Positions 33,210 to 44,134 are shown, numbered from the stretch's first letter. The stretch is 64,000 nt of DNA from Dugong dugon (GCA_030035585.1 CM057480.1:6503001-6567000), one strand, 5' to 3'. The notes: a model not told the origin generated them from the letters alone. Numbers and translations: made by a program.

Positions 33210-33951
33210 TTTGTTACTTATCTTTCGGGGATGTTTTTGTCATGGATGTTTTAATATTCTCATAGTTGAATTTATTAATCTTTTCTTTTATGGCTTCTAA
33301 GTTTTGAGTTATTTGTAAAAGGGCCTTACCCATACCAAAGTTGTGAAAATATTCTCCCCCGTGTTTTCTTTTAAAACTTTTATTGTTGCAATTTTTATAC
33401 TTAAATATTTTATCTGTTTGGAATTTAACTGTGTATGGCATGGCATATGAATCAAACTCAACTTTTTCCCCAGATGGTGGTTATTTTGGCTCACTCCTTA
33501 AATAAACAGATCATCATATCCCTCCTTTGATTTGAGATGCCATCTTTAATATTCCATGTGTATTCTGAGCAATGATTGTGAGGATGGCGCAGGACCCGGC
33601 GGCGTTTTGTTCTATTGTACATAGGGTCGCTATGAGCTAGAACCGACTTGACGGTACCTAACAACAGCAACAACGTTTTGATCTAGTACTAGATTTCTCA
33701 TGCCACTCCATTTGACTATCTGCACCACTGCCATACTATCTTAATTAACTAATTAATTTCATATACATATTAATTCATAGTACGTATATCCTCATTGCTC
33801 TTCTCTTTCAGAGTAGACCTAACTGTTTTATTCATTTTTATATGAACTTTTAAATCGGTTTAAGTAGTTTTTTTTAAAAAAAAATCTGTTGCTGTGTCTT
33901 CAAGAATAACATTGAATTTAATAATTTAACGTAGGAAGTACTAGCATTTTT
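33210..33951 (-). mobile_element. L1M ORF2 region, antisense
   Basis: ATTTATTAATCTTTTCTTTT, GGCCTTACCCATACC and GTTTGGAATTTAACTGTGTA are antisense L1 landmarks. Split at 33575-33672 by an RTE-type tail. Confidence 0.7.
33575..33672 (+). mobile_element. RTE 3' tail fragment
   Basis: TTGTGAGGATGGCGCAGGAC, TTGTACATAGGGTCGCTATG, GACTTGACGGTACCTAACAA. About 100 bases, the 3' end shared by RTE and part of the SINEs. Confidence 0.8.
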
Positions 33952-34985
33952 CCTCCCTGATGAAATTCACTGAAGATAATTTAAAAGCGGCTGCAGTCAT
34001 ACATCAAAGGGAACTGCCAGAAGTTCAAGCCAGATTCAGAAGAGGATATGGAACAAGGGATTTCATGGCTGATGCCAGAGAATACCAGAAAGATGTTTAT
34101 CTGTGTTTTATTGATTACAAGAAGGCATTTGACTATGTGGATCATAACAAATTATGGATAACATTATGACGAATTCCAGAACACTTAGTTGTATTTATGC
34201 AGAACCTGTACATAGACCAAGAGGCAGTCGTTCGAACAGAACAAGGGGATACTGTGTGTTTTAAAATTGGAAAATGTGTGCGGGAGGGTTGTATCCTTTC
34301 ACCATACTTATTCAATCTGTATGCTGAGCAAATAATCCAAGAAACTGGACTATATGAAGAAGAACATGGCATCAGGATTGGAGGAAGACTCATTAAGAAC
34401 CTGCAATATGCAGCTGACACAGCCTTGCTTGCTGACAAAGGTCAAAGATACAGCCCTCAATATGGATTACACCTGCACATAAGGAAAAGTGAAAATCCTC
34501 ATAACTGGTCCAATGAACAATATCGTGATAAATGACTAAGGAATTGAAGTTGTCAAGGATTTCATTCTACTTGGATCTGCAACGAACACCCACGGAAGCA
34601 GCAGTCAGGAAATCAAACTACGGCTTGCATTGCGCAAATCTGCTGCAAAGACCTCTTTGAAGTGTTAAGAAGCAAAGCTGTCACTTTGACGACTAAGGGG
34701 CGCCTGACCCAAACCATAGTCTTTTCAGTCACCTCCTATGCCTGCGAGAGCTGGACAATGAATAAGAAAGACCGAAGAAGAATTGACGCCTTTGAACTGT
34801 GGTGTTGGCAAAGAATACTGAATATCCCATGGACTGCCAGAAGAACAAATAAATCAGTTTTGGAAGAAGTACAGCCAGAATGCTCCTTAGAAGCAAAGAT
34901 GGCAAGGCTTGCTCTTGCTTACTTTAGACACGTCATGAGGCAAAACCAATGGCTAGAAAAGTACATAATGCTCTACAACAATAAG
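33952..34985 (+). pseudogene. RTE LINE reverse-transcriptase relic
   Basis: Translated pieces match an RTE-type ORF2: FIDYKKAFDYVDH (RT block A), GCILSPYLFNLYAE (block B), LQYAADTALLAD (the YxDD box, with the first D replaced by A), then TLTTKGRLTQTIVFSVTSYA, RIDAFELWCWQRILNIPWTA and YFRHVMRQNQWLEKYIML. The frame breaks at least three times. AGCATTTTT on both sides (about 33943 and 34986) is the probable target duplication. It is 5' truncated, lacks the endonuclease domain, and lacks the usual 3' tail. Confidence 0.88.
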
Positions 34986-36116
34986 AAGCATTTTTATAAC
35001 TGAGTTTTCCTATACAGGAACATATAGGCCTTTTCATATGCAACATTTTTGGTATCCTGATACAGTGCTTTAAAGTGAGGGGCAGTTCATGTATTTTATT
35101 TCAATTGCATATATACATATCATATATTCTTTAATTAGGATTTTTTTCCTATTCTCTTTCATAATGTGGGTCAGTTTCTTAAATCATATCTTCTGATTGT
35201 TTTATGTAAAAAAAGTGCAATTGATTTGATGTATTAGCATTTTCCCCATTTAACCTGCTTAGTTATCTTATTGTTTATAATAGTTTTTCAAGCCATTCTC
35301 TTGGATTTTCCAGGTATTCCATACCATCGTTACAACTGGAGGTACTTTATCTTTTCTTTTCCAATTTTTTTTTTTAATAAACATTATTTTTTAGAACTAT
35401 TTTAGGTTTACAGGAAAAATGAAAAGATAGTCCATAGTTCCCATTACCCAGTTTCCCCTAGTATTAATATCTTACATTAATTATAATTAATGAATCAATA
35501 TTGATACGTTATTGTTGTTGTTAGTGGCTTTTGAATTAGCCCCCGACTCATGATGACCTCATGCTCAATGGAAAAAACTACTGCCTTGCCTGGTCCTGCG
35601 CCATCCCTGTGATCAGTTGGGATTGGACCACTGCAATCCATAAGGTTTTCATTGGCTGATTTTCAGAAGTAGATCACCAGGCCTTTCTTCCTAGTCTGTC
35701 TTAGTCTAGAAGTTCTTCTGAAACCTGTTCAGCATCATAGCAACACACATCCGCCACTGACAGATGTGGGGGTGGCTGCGCCTGAGGTGCATTGGCCAGG
35801 AGTCGAACCCAAGTCTGCTGGATGGAAGGCAAGAATTCTACCGCCGAACCACCATGCCCCCTTCACTGACACATTATCATTAACTAATGTTCATACTTCA
35901 CTTACATGTTCTTAAGTCTTACCTAATGTCCTTTGTCCGTTCCAGAACTAATTACATTTAGTTGCCATGTCTCAGGCGCCTCTTGGCTGTGACAATCTCT
36001 CAGCCTTTCCTTGTTTTATTTTATTTTTTTTTACATTCACAATTTTGAGGGGTACTGATAAGGTATTTTGTACAATGTCCCTCTATTTCACTTTTTATAC
36101 CTCTAATTTATTCCAG
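34986..36116 (-). mobile_element. L1M 3' UTR-like, antisense, split by a tRNA-Gly-type SINE
   Basis: ATTATTTTTTAGAACTATTT, TAGGTTTACAGGAAAAATG, AGTTCCCATTACCCAG and ACTAATGTTCATACTTCACT resemble old L1 3' UTRs. Confidence 0.6.
35512..35864 (-). mobile_element. tRNA-Gly-type SINE
   Basis: Complete antisense copy from TTGTTGTTGTTAG to the head AATTCTACCGCCGAACCACC. TGATACGTTAT and TGACACATTAT flank it. Confidence 0.9.
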
Positions 36117-36265
36117 GTGCTGCAGTGGTTAAGAGTCTGGCTACTAACCAAAAGGTCGGCAGTTCAAATCCACCAGCTGCTCCTTGGAAACCCTAGGGGG
36201 TCAGTTCTCCTCTGTCCTGTAGGGTCACTGTGAGTTGGAACTGACTCGACAGTACCCGACAACAC
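36117..36265 (+). mobile_element. AfroSINE
   Basis: GGTGCTGCAGTGGTTAAGAG head, TGCTCCTTGGAAACCCTAGG, CTGACTCGACAGTACCCGAC. First ~10 bases missing. Confidence 0.9.
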
Positions 36266-36430
36266 CATAGCCTGGAGCTAGTACTTCTGGTATGTCACCA
36301 TATAGAAGTGGTGATAGCAGGTATTCTTGTCTCCAGAGGTTCCTGGTTTTAGCTGGAATGCTTCTGGGGTGTCCCGTCAAGCATTTTGAGCTGACATAGG
36401 TATATTTTGTCATTGTCATGAAATATTATA
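36266..36430 (-). mobile_element. L1 ORF2 fragment, antisense
   Basis: AGAAGTGGTGATAGCAGGTA followed by TTCTTGTCTCCAGAGG corresponds to the antisense of the L1 ORF2 AGMPTLSP-type region. Confidence 0.5.
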
Positions 36431-36539
36431 TTCCTTAATTCCTATATTTCTCTTCCTTCCCTCATCTCCTCCACCACCTGATTATAATCAATATTATTTT
36501 ACTTAGTGTTTGTCTTTGAATTGTTAAGTATGCATATAT

Positions 36540-36590
36540 TTGTGTGTGTGTATGTGTGTGTGCGTGTGTGGGTGGGTGGGTGGGTGCGGG
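36540..36590 (+). repeat. TG microsatellite ending in a GGGT tract
   Basis: Imperfect (TG)n followed by five GGG runs at 36570-36590 with mostly single-T spacing, a G-quadruplex-capable motif. Confidence 0.9.
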
Positions 36591-36601
36591 TATGGTCAAG
36601 T

Positions 36602-36787
36602 AAGGAGCCTGGGTGGCACAAGCAGTTTGCAACTGGCTGCTAACCTAAAGGTTGGCGGTTCTAAACCACCCAGCAGCCCTGCAGAAGAAAGTCCTGGCAA
36701 ACTCCTCCATAAAGGCAAGAAAAGCCTATAGAGCAGAGTTCTACTCTGCAATGCATGGTGTTGCCATACTTTAGACACTGGGTTTTA
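36602..36787 (+). mobile_element. AfroSINE, left member of a head-to-tail pair
   Basis: AGGAGCCTGGGTGGCACAAG head, GGTTGGCGGTTCTAAACCAC. The shortened 3' end GACACTGGGTTTTAAG runs straight into the next SINE. Confidence 0.88.
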
Positions 36788-36999
36788 AGGTCCCTGGGTG
36801 GCGCAAACGGTTTGCACTCAACTACTAACCTTGAGGTCATCAGTTTAAACCCACCCGGTAGCAGCACGGAAGAAAGGCCGAGCCATCTGCTTCTGTAAAG
36901 ATTACAGCCAAGAAAACGCTATGGAGCAGTTCTACCCTGCAACACACGGGGTCGCCGTGAGTCAGAGGCGACCCGACGGCAATGAGTTTTGTTTGTTTG
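36788..36999 (+). mobile_element. AfroSINE, right member of a head-to-tail pair
   Basis: GTCCCTGGGTGGCGCAAACG head, long form with AAAGATTACAGCC, tail GAGTTTTGTTTGTTTG. TGGTCAAGTA at 36593 and 37000 flanks the pair as a unit. Confidence 0.9.
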
Positions 37000-37010
37000 T
37001 GGTCAAGTAG

Positions 37011-38821
37011 TGCTCCAGGGCAGCTGTTCTTCACAGCCCAGTTGCTTTCTTCTTTTCTAACGTTGCAGAGACACGCTGCTTCCTGCATATTTGAAATCTG
37101 GCAAATCTGCCCCCTCTGACCTAAACTGGACTGACATAAGCCCTGCGCAGCTCAGCTCCCGCACCTCGCGGTGCACCGGCACCTTCAGGAAATGCATTTT
37201 TGCAGCGCTTTCTGAAGTCTGTCGCTGCCACACCCTCTCGCCAACCTTGTCTTCCCTTTTTCCCACGCAGTTTTTGTCTGATATTGGCTGATCTGACAAA
37301 CCTTACCAATATCTTGAAAATTGTTTCTCTCTCTCTGAGTTTGCTTGAAAATGAAGTTTGCGGGTTTTTTGTGGTTTTTTTTTTTTTTTCATCTTTCTTG
37401 CTGTTATTTTACAATTTCCCCAGAGAAGGGGAAAATGCAGACTTCTGCAGCGACGCTCATACCAAAAGTCTTAATGAGGTCATTTTTGACCCAAAGTCCA
37501 CCCACTAATTTCTAGAACTAGAAGGCAGCTCAGTCAATCTTTGAACTTTGCCACATAAAGTTTTATTAGAAATATAATGGGGATTTTGAAGACAGGCCTG
37601 GTGAACTTTGTATAGTGAAATAGAAACCGAATTGCCAATGCAGATGCTGAGGGAGGAAGGAATCCACTCATCCCCTAAAAAATAACAACTGCTTGTGTTA
37701 GGCGTTTTGCTAGGCAGATAGGTGGTGGTTCCTGTTGGTGGAGTTGGTGTAACTCATGTTGAGAAGATCGTTTCCCCGACCCTCAGCTTCTTGGGTAAAT
37801 AAAACCAATCTTTTCTACTTTGTGAGGCTGAAATGAGTTTCAATCTATGAAAGTGCTTTGTGTATTTCTGATTTTCTGAAAGGGGAATTTGGAGCCATTG
37901 TAGGCTTTTTTTTTTTTTTTTTCTTAATCTCACAGACTCATTTATTCATGCCACAAAGCAAAGGGTGCTTGTACGAATGTATAGCGATGTTCTCTCCATA
38001 TCTCACATCACTTGCTTAAATTTACAGCCAGGCTGACGTCTCATCTGATGGGAACTCCACGTACGGCTAGTTGTGGGCAGGTGTAGGACGCAAAGCTTTC
38101 AAAGCTTGACTTCTTTTACCAGCACTCCTAATCTTACAAATGATGAAGCCCATCAAACCCAGTCCCGCCCTTCATAGGCATCCAAATATTTTTCATAAGG
38201 CTTTGAAGCAGCTCCGCGCGGGACGAAAGGCTCCGGCCAGACCCAGGACCCCACTGTAAACTCCTGGAGAGTGACGTATTGTGCCCACACCAGTGGGTGG
38301 GGCTTGTGTCTGGTTCATTTGAGCCAAGAGAGGCAGATGATGGAGTGCTCAATGGCTGATGGATACAGAACACTGGATGTCAGCTGCTGTGGCATGGGCA
38401 AGGGTGGAGATGGGCTATGACCACAACAGGGAAGAGTGGTATAGGGGTCAATGCCTCAGGGCAAGAGGCAGGAAAATTATGGGGGTGAGGGTGAGACCGA
38501 CTGAAGGAGAGCCTAGGAACCAAGACGCAAATGGGGGTTGAAGATTATGCCCCCTCATTTTCCCATACCTGGACTCAGTTTTCATTGATATTGTTCCCAA
38601 GAGGACCCTCCATTAAATCTGCATGCTAATCTGGGAATCTCAGAGTCTGTCCCCAAGGTGATCAGGCAGTCCGTTTTAGATGGGTTTCTGGAAGCAGACT
38701 CTGGGACTCAGAGATTAGCGTGCAGGAGATTTAATGGAGGTCCTCTTGGGGACAACACCTGTGAGGAAGTGAAAGAAACAGAACTGGGCAGTGGGACAAG
38801 TTGGACTGCAATGTCGTTGCA
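37011..38821. other. 1.8 kb without recognised gene or SINE
   Basis: Contains a moderately GC-rich, CpG-bearing segment (37080-37300) and T-runs at ~37378 and ~37905. No supported exon. Confidence 0.45.
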
Positions 38822-38872
38822 AGAGAACCCATTGCCGTTGAGTTGATTCCGACTCATAGCAAGCCTATAGTT
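38822..38872 (-). mobile_element. AfroSINE 3' fragment
   Basis: Only AGAACCCATTGCCGTTGAG through TCCGACTCATAGCAAGCC, about 50 bases of the 3' end. Confidence 0.75.
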
Positions 38873-38955
38873 GCAACATCTTACAGGGAGCTCGGGAGTT
38901 GGAATGGCCCTTCAGAGCTGTCCCAAATCAAGGCAAAGGGGCAGGTATTTGTGTA

Positions 38956-39287
38956 GTTGTTGTCAGGTGCTGTGGAGTCGGTGCTAACTCATAGTGACCC
39001 TATCTACAACAGAACGAAACAGTGCCCGGTCCTGCGCCATCCTCACAATTGTTGCTATGGTCCAGCCCATTGTTGCAGCCACTGTGTCAATCCATCTCAT
39101 CGAGGGTCTTCTATTTTTCATTGACCCTCTACCTTACCAGGCATGATGTCCTTCTCCAGGGACTGGTTCCCCCTGATAACATGTCCAAAGTATGGGAGAC
39201 AAAGACTAGCCATCCTCACTTCTAGGGAGTATTCTGGTTGTACTTCTTCCAAGACAGACTTGTTCATTCTTCTGGCAGTCCATAATT
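38956..39287 (-). mobile_element. RTE LINE 3' end
   Basis: TTGTTGTCAGGTGCTGTGGA start, CGGTCCTGCGCCATCCTCAC, CATGATGTCCTTCTCCAGG, ATTCTTCTGGCAGTCCA. Same region as 25886-26220; inactive. Confidence 0.85.
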
Positions 39288-39621
39288 ATGGTGTTGGTGA
39301 AGGTATTTGTAGCCCCTCATTATCCAGTCACTCGTATGAGCTGCCCCCAGAGAGGGCAGCTCCTGAAAGGCGACTAGCTGAGAGCCGTCGGTTGCCAACC
39401 CTGCAGCGTTTCGGTACTGAAGGAGGGTGTGTGGGCAGCACACCACAGCATCCACTACAGTCTCCTAAAGCCCAGTGCAAGATGGTGGCAGCTGACTCGG
39501 GAACTCTAAACTGCTGCCTGTTGGGTCTGTAATAATTTTTCTTGGATCTCATCTTTCTTTGTTTTGCTCTTCCCCCTCCTCCCCGCCCCAACATACACAT
39601 ATTCACTTCAACTTCATTTTC
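39288..39621. other. Nothing recognised
   Basis: Unique-looking. The open frame at 39143-39532 is partly RTE-derived. Confidence 0.4.
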
Positions 39622-39625
39622 ACCA

Positions 39626-39669
<44 letters not shown>
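39622..39669. repeat. CA microsatellite
   Basis: (CA)n with one TA interruption near its start, about 48 bases. Likely length-polymorphic. Confidence 0.97.
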
Positions 39670-39673
<4 letters not shown>

Positions 39674-39689
39674 CCCTTCTCACCACTCC

Positions 39690-40015
39690 CTGAACACAAT
39701 GCTCTCTATAACACCCTGCCTTTTCCTGTGCTATTTCATCAGCCTTGAACCTCCTTCCTCCCTTCCATCCATCAAAACCATGCTCCCCCTGCAAGGCCCA
39801 GTTCAAAAACCAATCCTATTATGGAAGAGTGAATCAATTTCTTCTTTCCCGGGTGCCTCAGAAAACCTTGTGTGTAGTACTGTTGTCAAATCTGTCTTGC
39901 TTGGACTATAGTTAACCTCATTAGATTGTAAATTCCACAAATGCAAAATTTACTCTTTATCCCCTTTCTTCTTTCTATAACCCAGCATTCTGCTTGGCGC
40001 AAAACAGACATTCAA
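39690..40015 (+). mobile_element. L2 3' end
   Basis: Consensus-like order: TTTCCTGTGCTATTTCATCA, AAGGCCCAGTTCAAAAACC, TAGATTGTAAATTCCAC and CATTCTGCTTGGCGC, then ACATTCAACAACTA. Confidence 0.75.
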
Positions 40016-40566
40016 CAACTAGGAACTAATTGTATCAAATAATCACAAACTGTTGTGAGACTTTCTTGGGGGAAATTGTAAAGGTCTGAAGACCCTCAGC
40101 ATCACCATGCATTCTTTCTTCTTGTGGGAAGTGGATGGAATTTATTGAGTGCCTATTCTGGGACAGACCCAGACTCAGCTGTTTTCAATTTTTCTTAAGT
40201 AAATTCACCTAGTCTGGTTTCCCCAAGAGCTAGATGTTTTGCAACAGGGAAGGGATACATCTAATGTCTGAGAAGTTACAGTTAAAACCCACCTTTGTGT
40301 AGGAATCATGCTGTCTTGTTTTCTATTTTTCTGATACTGAGTGGGAAGACACTTTTTTTTTGGTGTTCTGAGAGGGTTTTGTTTGCATGTCAGCAGAGGC
40401 TCTCAACTCGTGTCCTCAGAGAATACCCCCCAACTTTGGAACAAGGAGAGCCCAGAGTGACTTGAGGCAATGGAAGACACCCACGGATGGGAGCCCTGTG
40501 GACCTCGCCTCATCATTGCTTGGCATTGTATGTGGTGGGAGATAAGGGGACAATAAAACCCCTTTG
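40016..40566. other. No gene; short MIR-like piece
   Basis: 40135-40200 (TTTATTGAGTGCCTATTCTG) looks like the antisense of a MIR or L2 end. Otherwise unremarkable. Confidence 0.4.
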
Positions 40567-40770
40567 GGAGTCCCTGGGAGGCGCAAAGCGTTAAGTTGCT
40601 AACCCGAAGGTTGGAGGTTCCAGTTTACCGAGAGGCACCTCAGAAGAAAGGCCTGGAGATCTACTTCTGAAAAATCAGACATTGAAAACGCTGTGGAGCA
40701 CAGTTCTGCTTTGACACTCATGGGGTTGTCATGCTTAGGAATCAACTCCATGGCAACTGGTGGTTTTTTT
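40567..40770 (+). mobile_element. AfroSINE, GAGTCCCTGGGTGG form
   Basis: GGAGTCCCTGGGAGGCGC head, CAGAAGAAAGGCCTGG, AACTCCATGGCAACTGGTGG and T tail. Confidence 0.9.
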
Positions 40771-41279
40771 TTGCTTTGTTCGTTTAACTTCTTTGGCCAG
40801 TCTTTGTCTCTTGGTGTCCTGACATTTGTCTCTCTGTGATTAAATGAATAAAATTACAAGCTCCACCAGGAAAGAGGAGGTAGCCCCATGGTTGGGTAGA
40901 TCCAAAACCACCCTTTAGCTATGACCCAGGCATAGGTGTTTTGGATTAATCATCTTATTTATTTCTTTTAATCGCTCTAAACTATAGGTGCTAATAGATG
41001 TGGGATTTGGGAGATCCTAGCATACGGTGCAAAAGTTTTCTAAGGAGACGCTGCCTAGGAACCTTGCCTACCGCTAACTTCTATCCACGCTTGTCCCCAG
41101 CTGTGCTCCTACGGCAGCGCCTTTCACCACACCAAGTACAGGTCTTAACAGAGAACGCTTTGAGTCCTGCCTTTGGGTATGTCCGTGACATCTACGGCCT
41201 GTGGCAAAGCAATGGGAACATCTGTTGCTCAGATTCTCCTCCCTATCAAGAGATTCAAGCGAAAACATGATCAGGAAAA
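40771..41279. other. No gene or repeat recognised
   Basis: Unique-looking stretch beyond the candidate CCR4 polyadenylation sites. Confidence 0.45.
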
Positions 41280-42638
41280 AAAACAAGACAAGTTTATTTT
41301 ATTTCTGTAAAGACAACATCAACTTTCCCTTTTAAAATCACTTTTCTGAAAATACATTTTCTGGAAAAGCATTCTTTATCAACGTAGCACATGCAATAAT
41401 GTGTAAACGTACAGAAGCATCTTAAACTGATTAACTCAGCTAATAGCTTGCAAAATAGGATTTTGCTTTTGGAGGGATTAGGGGTCTTCCCAGACTTGCG
41501 GTCGTCTTTGCTCAGTTCTGAGTAATTAAGGTCGTAAGAATGGGGGTAACAATTTATCTTAATGGTGTAAAATGGTTAATTAGTTTACTGAAATGACTTG
41601 CAAGAAATGACTGGCAAAAACTGAGTCATCCAAAAGTTAAAAACCAAGGCCAATATTCTGAATAGAGGATGACACTTATTACAATTTCATAACTTTTCAA
41701 CAGTCATTTTTATGCCACGTCAGCATAACTTTTACTTGATTATTCTTACTTCAGCTGATGGCATGCGCTTCAAAATGATTAAGGAGGCACTGTCAGACTT
41801 TATTAGTCCTCTTTATTTTTAATTTTGAAGACCCTGTTTGTAAACAATTAAAAGACCCCAAAAGTGTTTGGGGGGATGCATGTCTTATTTTTGAAATTTA
41901 AATACTTATCTGTTATAATTTAAACAAAACACGTCCACAATCAAAGGAAATTGTGTTTGAATTTCCACAAGTATGTTTGGATTTTGAACGCCTTGTATTT
42001 CGTAATTGGAAGTCAGACCACACTAATGCCTTCCTATCCTTACCCTCATAACCAGCCTGCATCGTTCAGCTTCAGTTTACAAATAATCCTTTACAATAAA
42101 AGAATCAAGATCTAGGTTCATTACTAATTCTCCCTGCATATACCTGACTTCATGCACTATACCATGCCTCAGGTACATTGTTAGAAAAATTCTGCTGGGA
42201 CAGCATGTCAGAATTTTCTGTTATTTCACAAAAGCTAGAGATTAATTACAGGACTATTATTTCACAGCAGGAGGGTAGCGATGTACTCCATCAGCCAATT
42301 CTCTACAGCCCCCTCTGGAGAACCCCATCAGTTCAAGTTAGAAGGAAATGATTTTTCCCCTTCGATATTATCTGTAACCTCATTGAAACACTACTCAGAA
42401 TTCTTCTCGAACTTACTTATCCCCGTGGGCAAGCCCAATGGGTGGAAGGATGTCTCAGTCCAGGGGAGTTCTTGCCGGGCTGGAATTGCACGTTGGGAGG
42501 GGGAAAGCTAACCTCAGGGTGAGAAGCCAGCTTTCCGCTCGGTATATAAGCTTTCTTCCTGAACTCTTCCTAAATACCATTTTAAGTAAGCTCTTCGCTT
42601 GGGAAGTTCTTTATCTCTGGTTTTTGCATTCTCGTTTG
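41280..42638 (-). other. CCR4: CCR4 3' UTR and flank (extent uncertain)
   Basis: This 1.36-kb AT-rich stretch downstream of the CCR4 stop is free of SINE, L1 and LTR sequence, unusual in this window and consistent with transcribed or conserved DNA. On the gene strand AATAAA occurs at 41799-41804, 41812-41817 and 41293-41298, giving a 3' UTR of roughly 0.8 or 1.35 kb. Which signal is used cannot be told from sequence. Confidence 0.45.
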
Positions 42639-43721
42639 TCACAGGGCATCGTGGAGGTCGTGGTCCATGGTGGACTGTGTGTAAGATGAGCTGGGGGTAT
42701 CAGCAGAGTAAATTTGGAGGAGCCCACAGTATTGGCAGAGGACAAAAGGGCCCCGGCAGGTTTTGAAGAGCTGAATGATGTACTTCCGAAATTTCTGCCC
42801 CAGAAAAAAGTAGATGACCGGATTAAGGCAGCAGTGAACAAAAGCCAGAGTTTCTGTGGCCTGAATGGCATAGTCCAGGTGTCTTTCGAAGGCGCAGTCC
42901 TGAAGGACTTCGAGCTCCACCAAGGTGTCCAAAAAGAGCACTATGTTGTAAGGCGTCCAGAACCCAAGGAAGAGGACCACCACGGCAAAGATCATCTTCA
43001 CCGCCTTGTTCTTCTTCTCGTTTTTACAGTGCTGCAGGGTCCTGATGATCATGGAGTAGCAGAACAGCATGATCCCCAAGGGGATCGCCAATCCAAGAAT
43101 GTTGATCTCCAGGGAGCTGAGAACCTTCCACGTTGTGGAGTTGACAGAGTACTTGGTTTTGCAGTAGGTGTGGTTACGCTCAGTATAACAAGTGCTAAAT
43201 ATGAGGCCTGGGAGTGAGGCAAGTACAGCCACTGACCACGTGGCCAAGCTGGTGATCACCCCAGAAGTCAAGGTCCTGGCTCTCAAGGAGAACACGGCGT
43301 GCACAATTGCCAGATACCTATCAATGCTCATGAGCATGATGAAGAATATGCCGCTATAAAATCCCACCAGGTACATCCAGGAGATAATCTTGCACAGACC
43401 CAGTCCGAACACCCACTGGTCGGCAGCGTAGTAGGCCCAGAAGGGTAGGGAGAACACGAAGAGCAGGTCAGAGATGGCAAGGTTGAGCAGGTATATGTCA
43501 GTCATGGACTTGAGCCGCTTGTACTTCAGTAGCACCAGAACCACCACTGCATTTCCAAGCAGCCCAAACAGAAAGACCAAGAAGTAAAGAGGGGGCAGGA
43601 AGAGCTCCCCAAATGCCTTCATGCCTTCTTTGGCGCAAGGCTTGGGGATACTCTCGTAGAGATAATAATTGTTATAGATGCTTTCATCCAAGGTGGTGTC
43701 TGTTACTTCTGTGGGGTTCAT
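42639..43721 (-). CDS. CCR4: CC chemokine receptor type 4, complete coding region in one exon
   Basis: Class A G-protein-coupled receptor for CCL17 and CCL22 at the surface of Th2, regulatory and skin-homing T cells; it couples to Gi. The frame is 360 residues, the same length as the human receptor. Visible landmarks: acidic, tyrosine-rich N-terminus (YNNYYLYES, residues 16-24), GLLGN in TM1 (N57), [10 protein letters not shown] in TM2, Cys110 and Cys187 for the loop disulfide, Cys29 and Cys276 for the outer disulfide, DRYLAIVHA at 134-142, FWTPYN in TM6 (254-259), NPVIY in TM7 (300-304), a cysteine-rich tail and a Ser/Thr-rich end finishing DLHDAL. Asn183 (NHT) and Asn194 (NST) are glycosylation sites in the second loop. 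The start is the ATG at 43719-43721, preceded by an A-run. The frame stays open upstream but has no earlier ATG. No frameshift or missing key residue was seen. Confidence 0.99.
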   Translation of the reverse strand: MNPTEVTDTTLDESIYNNYYLYESIPKPCAKEGMKAFGELFLPPLYFLVFLFGLLGNAVVVLVLLKYKRLKSMTDIYLLNLAISDLLFVFSLPFWAYYAADQWVFGLGLCKIISWMYLVGFYSGIFFIMLMSIDRYLAIVHAVFSLRARTLTSGVITSLATWSVAVLASLPGLIFSTCYTERNHTYCKTKYSVNSTTWKVLSSLEINILGLAIPLGIMLFCYSMIIRTLQHCKNEKKNKAVKMIFAVVVLFLGFWTPYNIVLFLDTLVELEVLQDCAFERHLDYAIQATETLAFVHCCLNPVIYFFLGQKFRKYIIQLFKTCRGPFVLCQYCGLLQIYSADTPSSSYTQSTMDHDLHDAL

Positions 43722-43773
43722 TTTTTTAAATCTACAGACTCCTCGGGGCAGGCCTGGGCCCAATCAGCAGAAG
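43722..43773 (-). other. CCR4: CCR4 5' UTR part of the coding exon and its likely splice acceptor
   Basis: Reading toward the gene, a pyrimidine-rich tract ending CCCTTCTTAG has its AG at the + strand CT of 43774-43775. An exon starting at 43773 would carry 52 untranslated bases before the ATG. Human CCR4 also has a non-coding first exon and one coding exon, so this is the expected structure. A second CTGTAG at about 43734-43739 has a poor pyrimidine tract and is less likely. Confidence 0.6.
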
Positions 43774-43831
43774 CTAAGAAGGGAAGAGATTTATGTAAGA
43801 ACAAAAACCACAACTGTGCTGAATGCAGAGC

Positions 43832-44043
43832 CAAAAAACCAAACCAAACCCACCACTGTCGAGTCAACGCTGACTCACAGTGACCTATAGGAGAGACTAG
43901 AACTGCCCCATAGAGTTTCCAAGGCTGTAAATCTTTACAGAAGCAGACTGCCACATCTTTCTCCCGTGGAGTGGCTGGTGGGTTTGAACCACCAACCTTC
44001 CGTAAGCAGCCAAGTGCTTAACCATTGCACCACCAGGGCCCCT
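43832..44043 (-). mobile_element. AfroSINE, long form, in the CCR4 intron
   Basis: Same strand as CCR4. TGAATGCAGA at 43820-43829 and 44044-44053 is a perfect target duplication. Its tail ends about 58 bases before the predicted acceptor at 43774. Confidence 0.94.
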
Positions 44044-44134
44044 TGAATGCAGAACTGGGCTGCTTAATGCCTATTCCCCAGATCATTATACCTCTTCCCA
44101 CACTGAAGTCCTCAAATCCTTGGAGGGCAGCACA

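Noticed and set aside
34197..34535. A host gene with reverse-transcriptase features
   Set aside because: It is a fragment of an RTE LINE with frameshifts and a broken YxDD box.
39622..39669. A CRISPR-like or structured repeat array
   Set aside because: Plain CA microsatellite in vertebrate DNA; no spacers.
43734..43739. CTGTAG as the CCR4 acceptor
   Set aside because: The upstream tract is G-rich (CCCGAGGAGT). The CCCTTCTTAG site at 43774-43775 has a far better pyrimidine tract.
43722..43763. A 14-residue N-terminal extension of CCR4
   Set aside because: The frame is open but starts at TTG with no ATG. The family start MNPT is at 43721 and gives the expected 360 residues.
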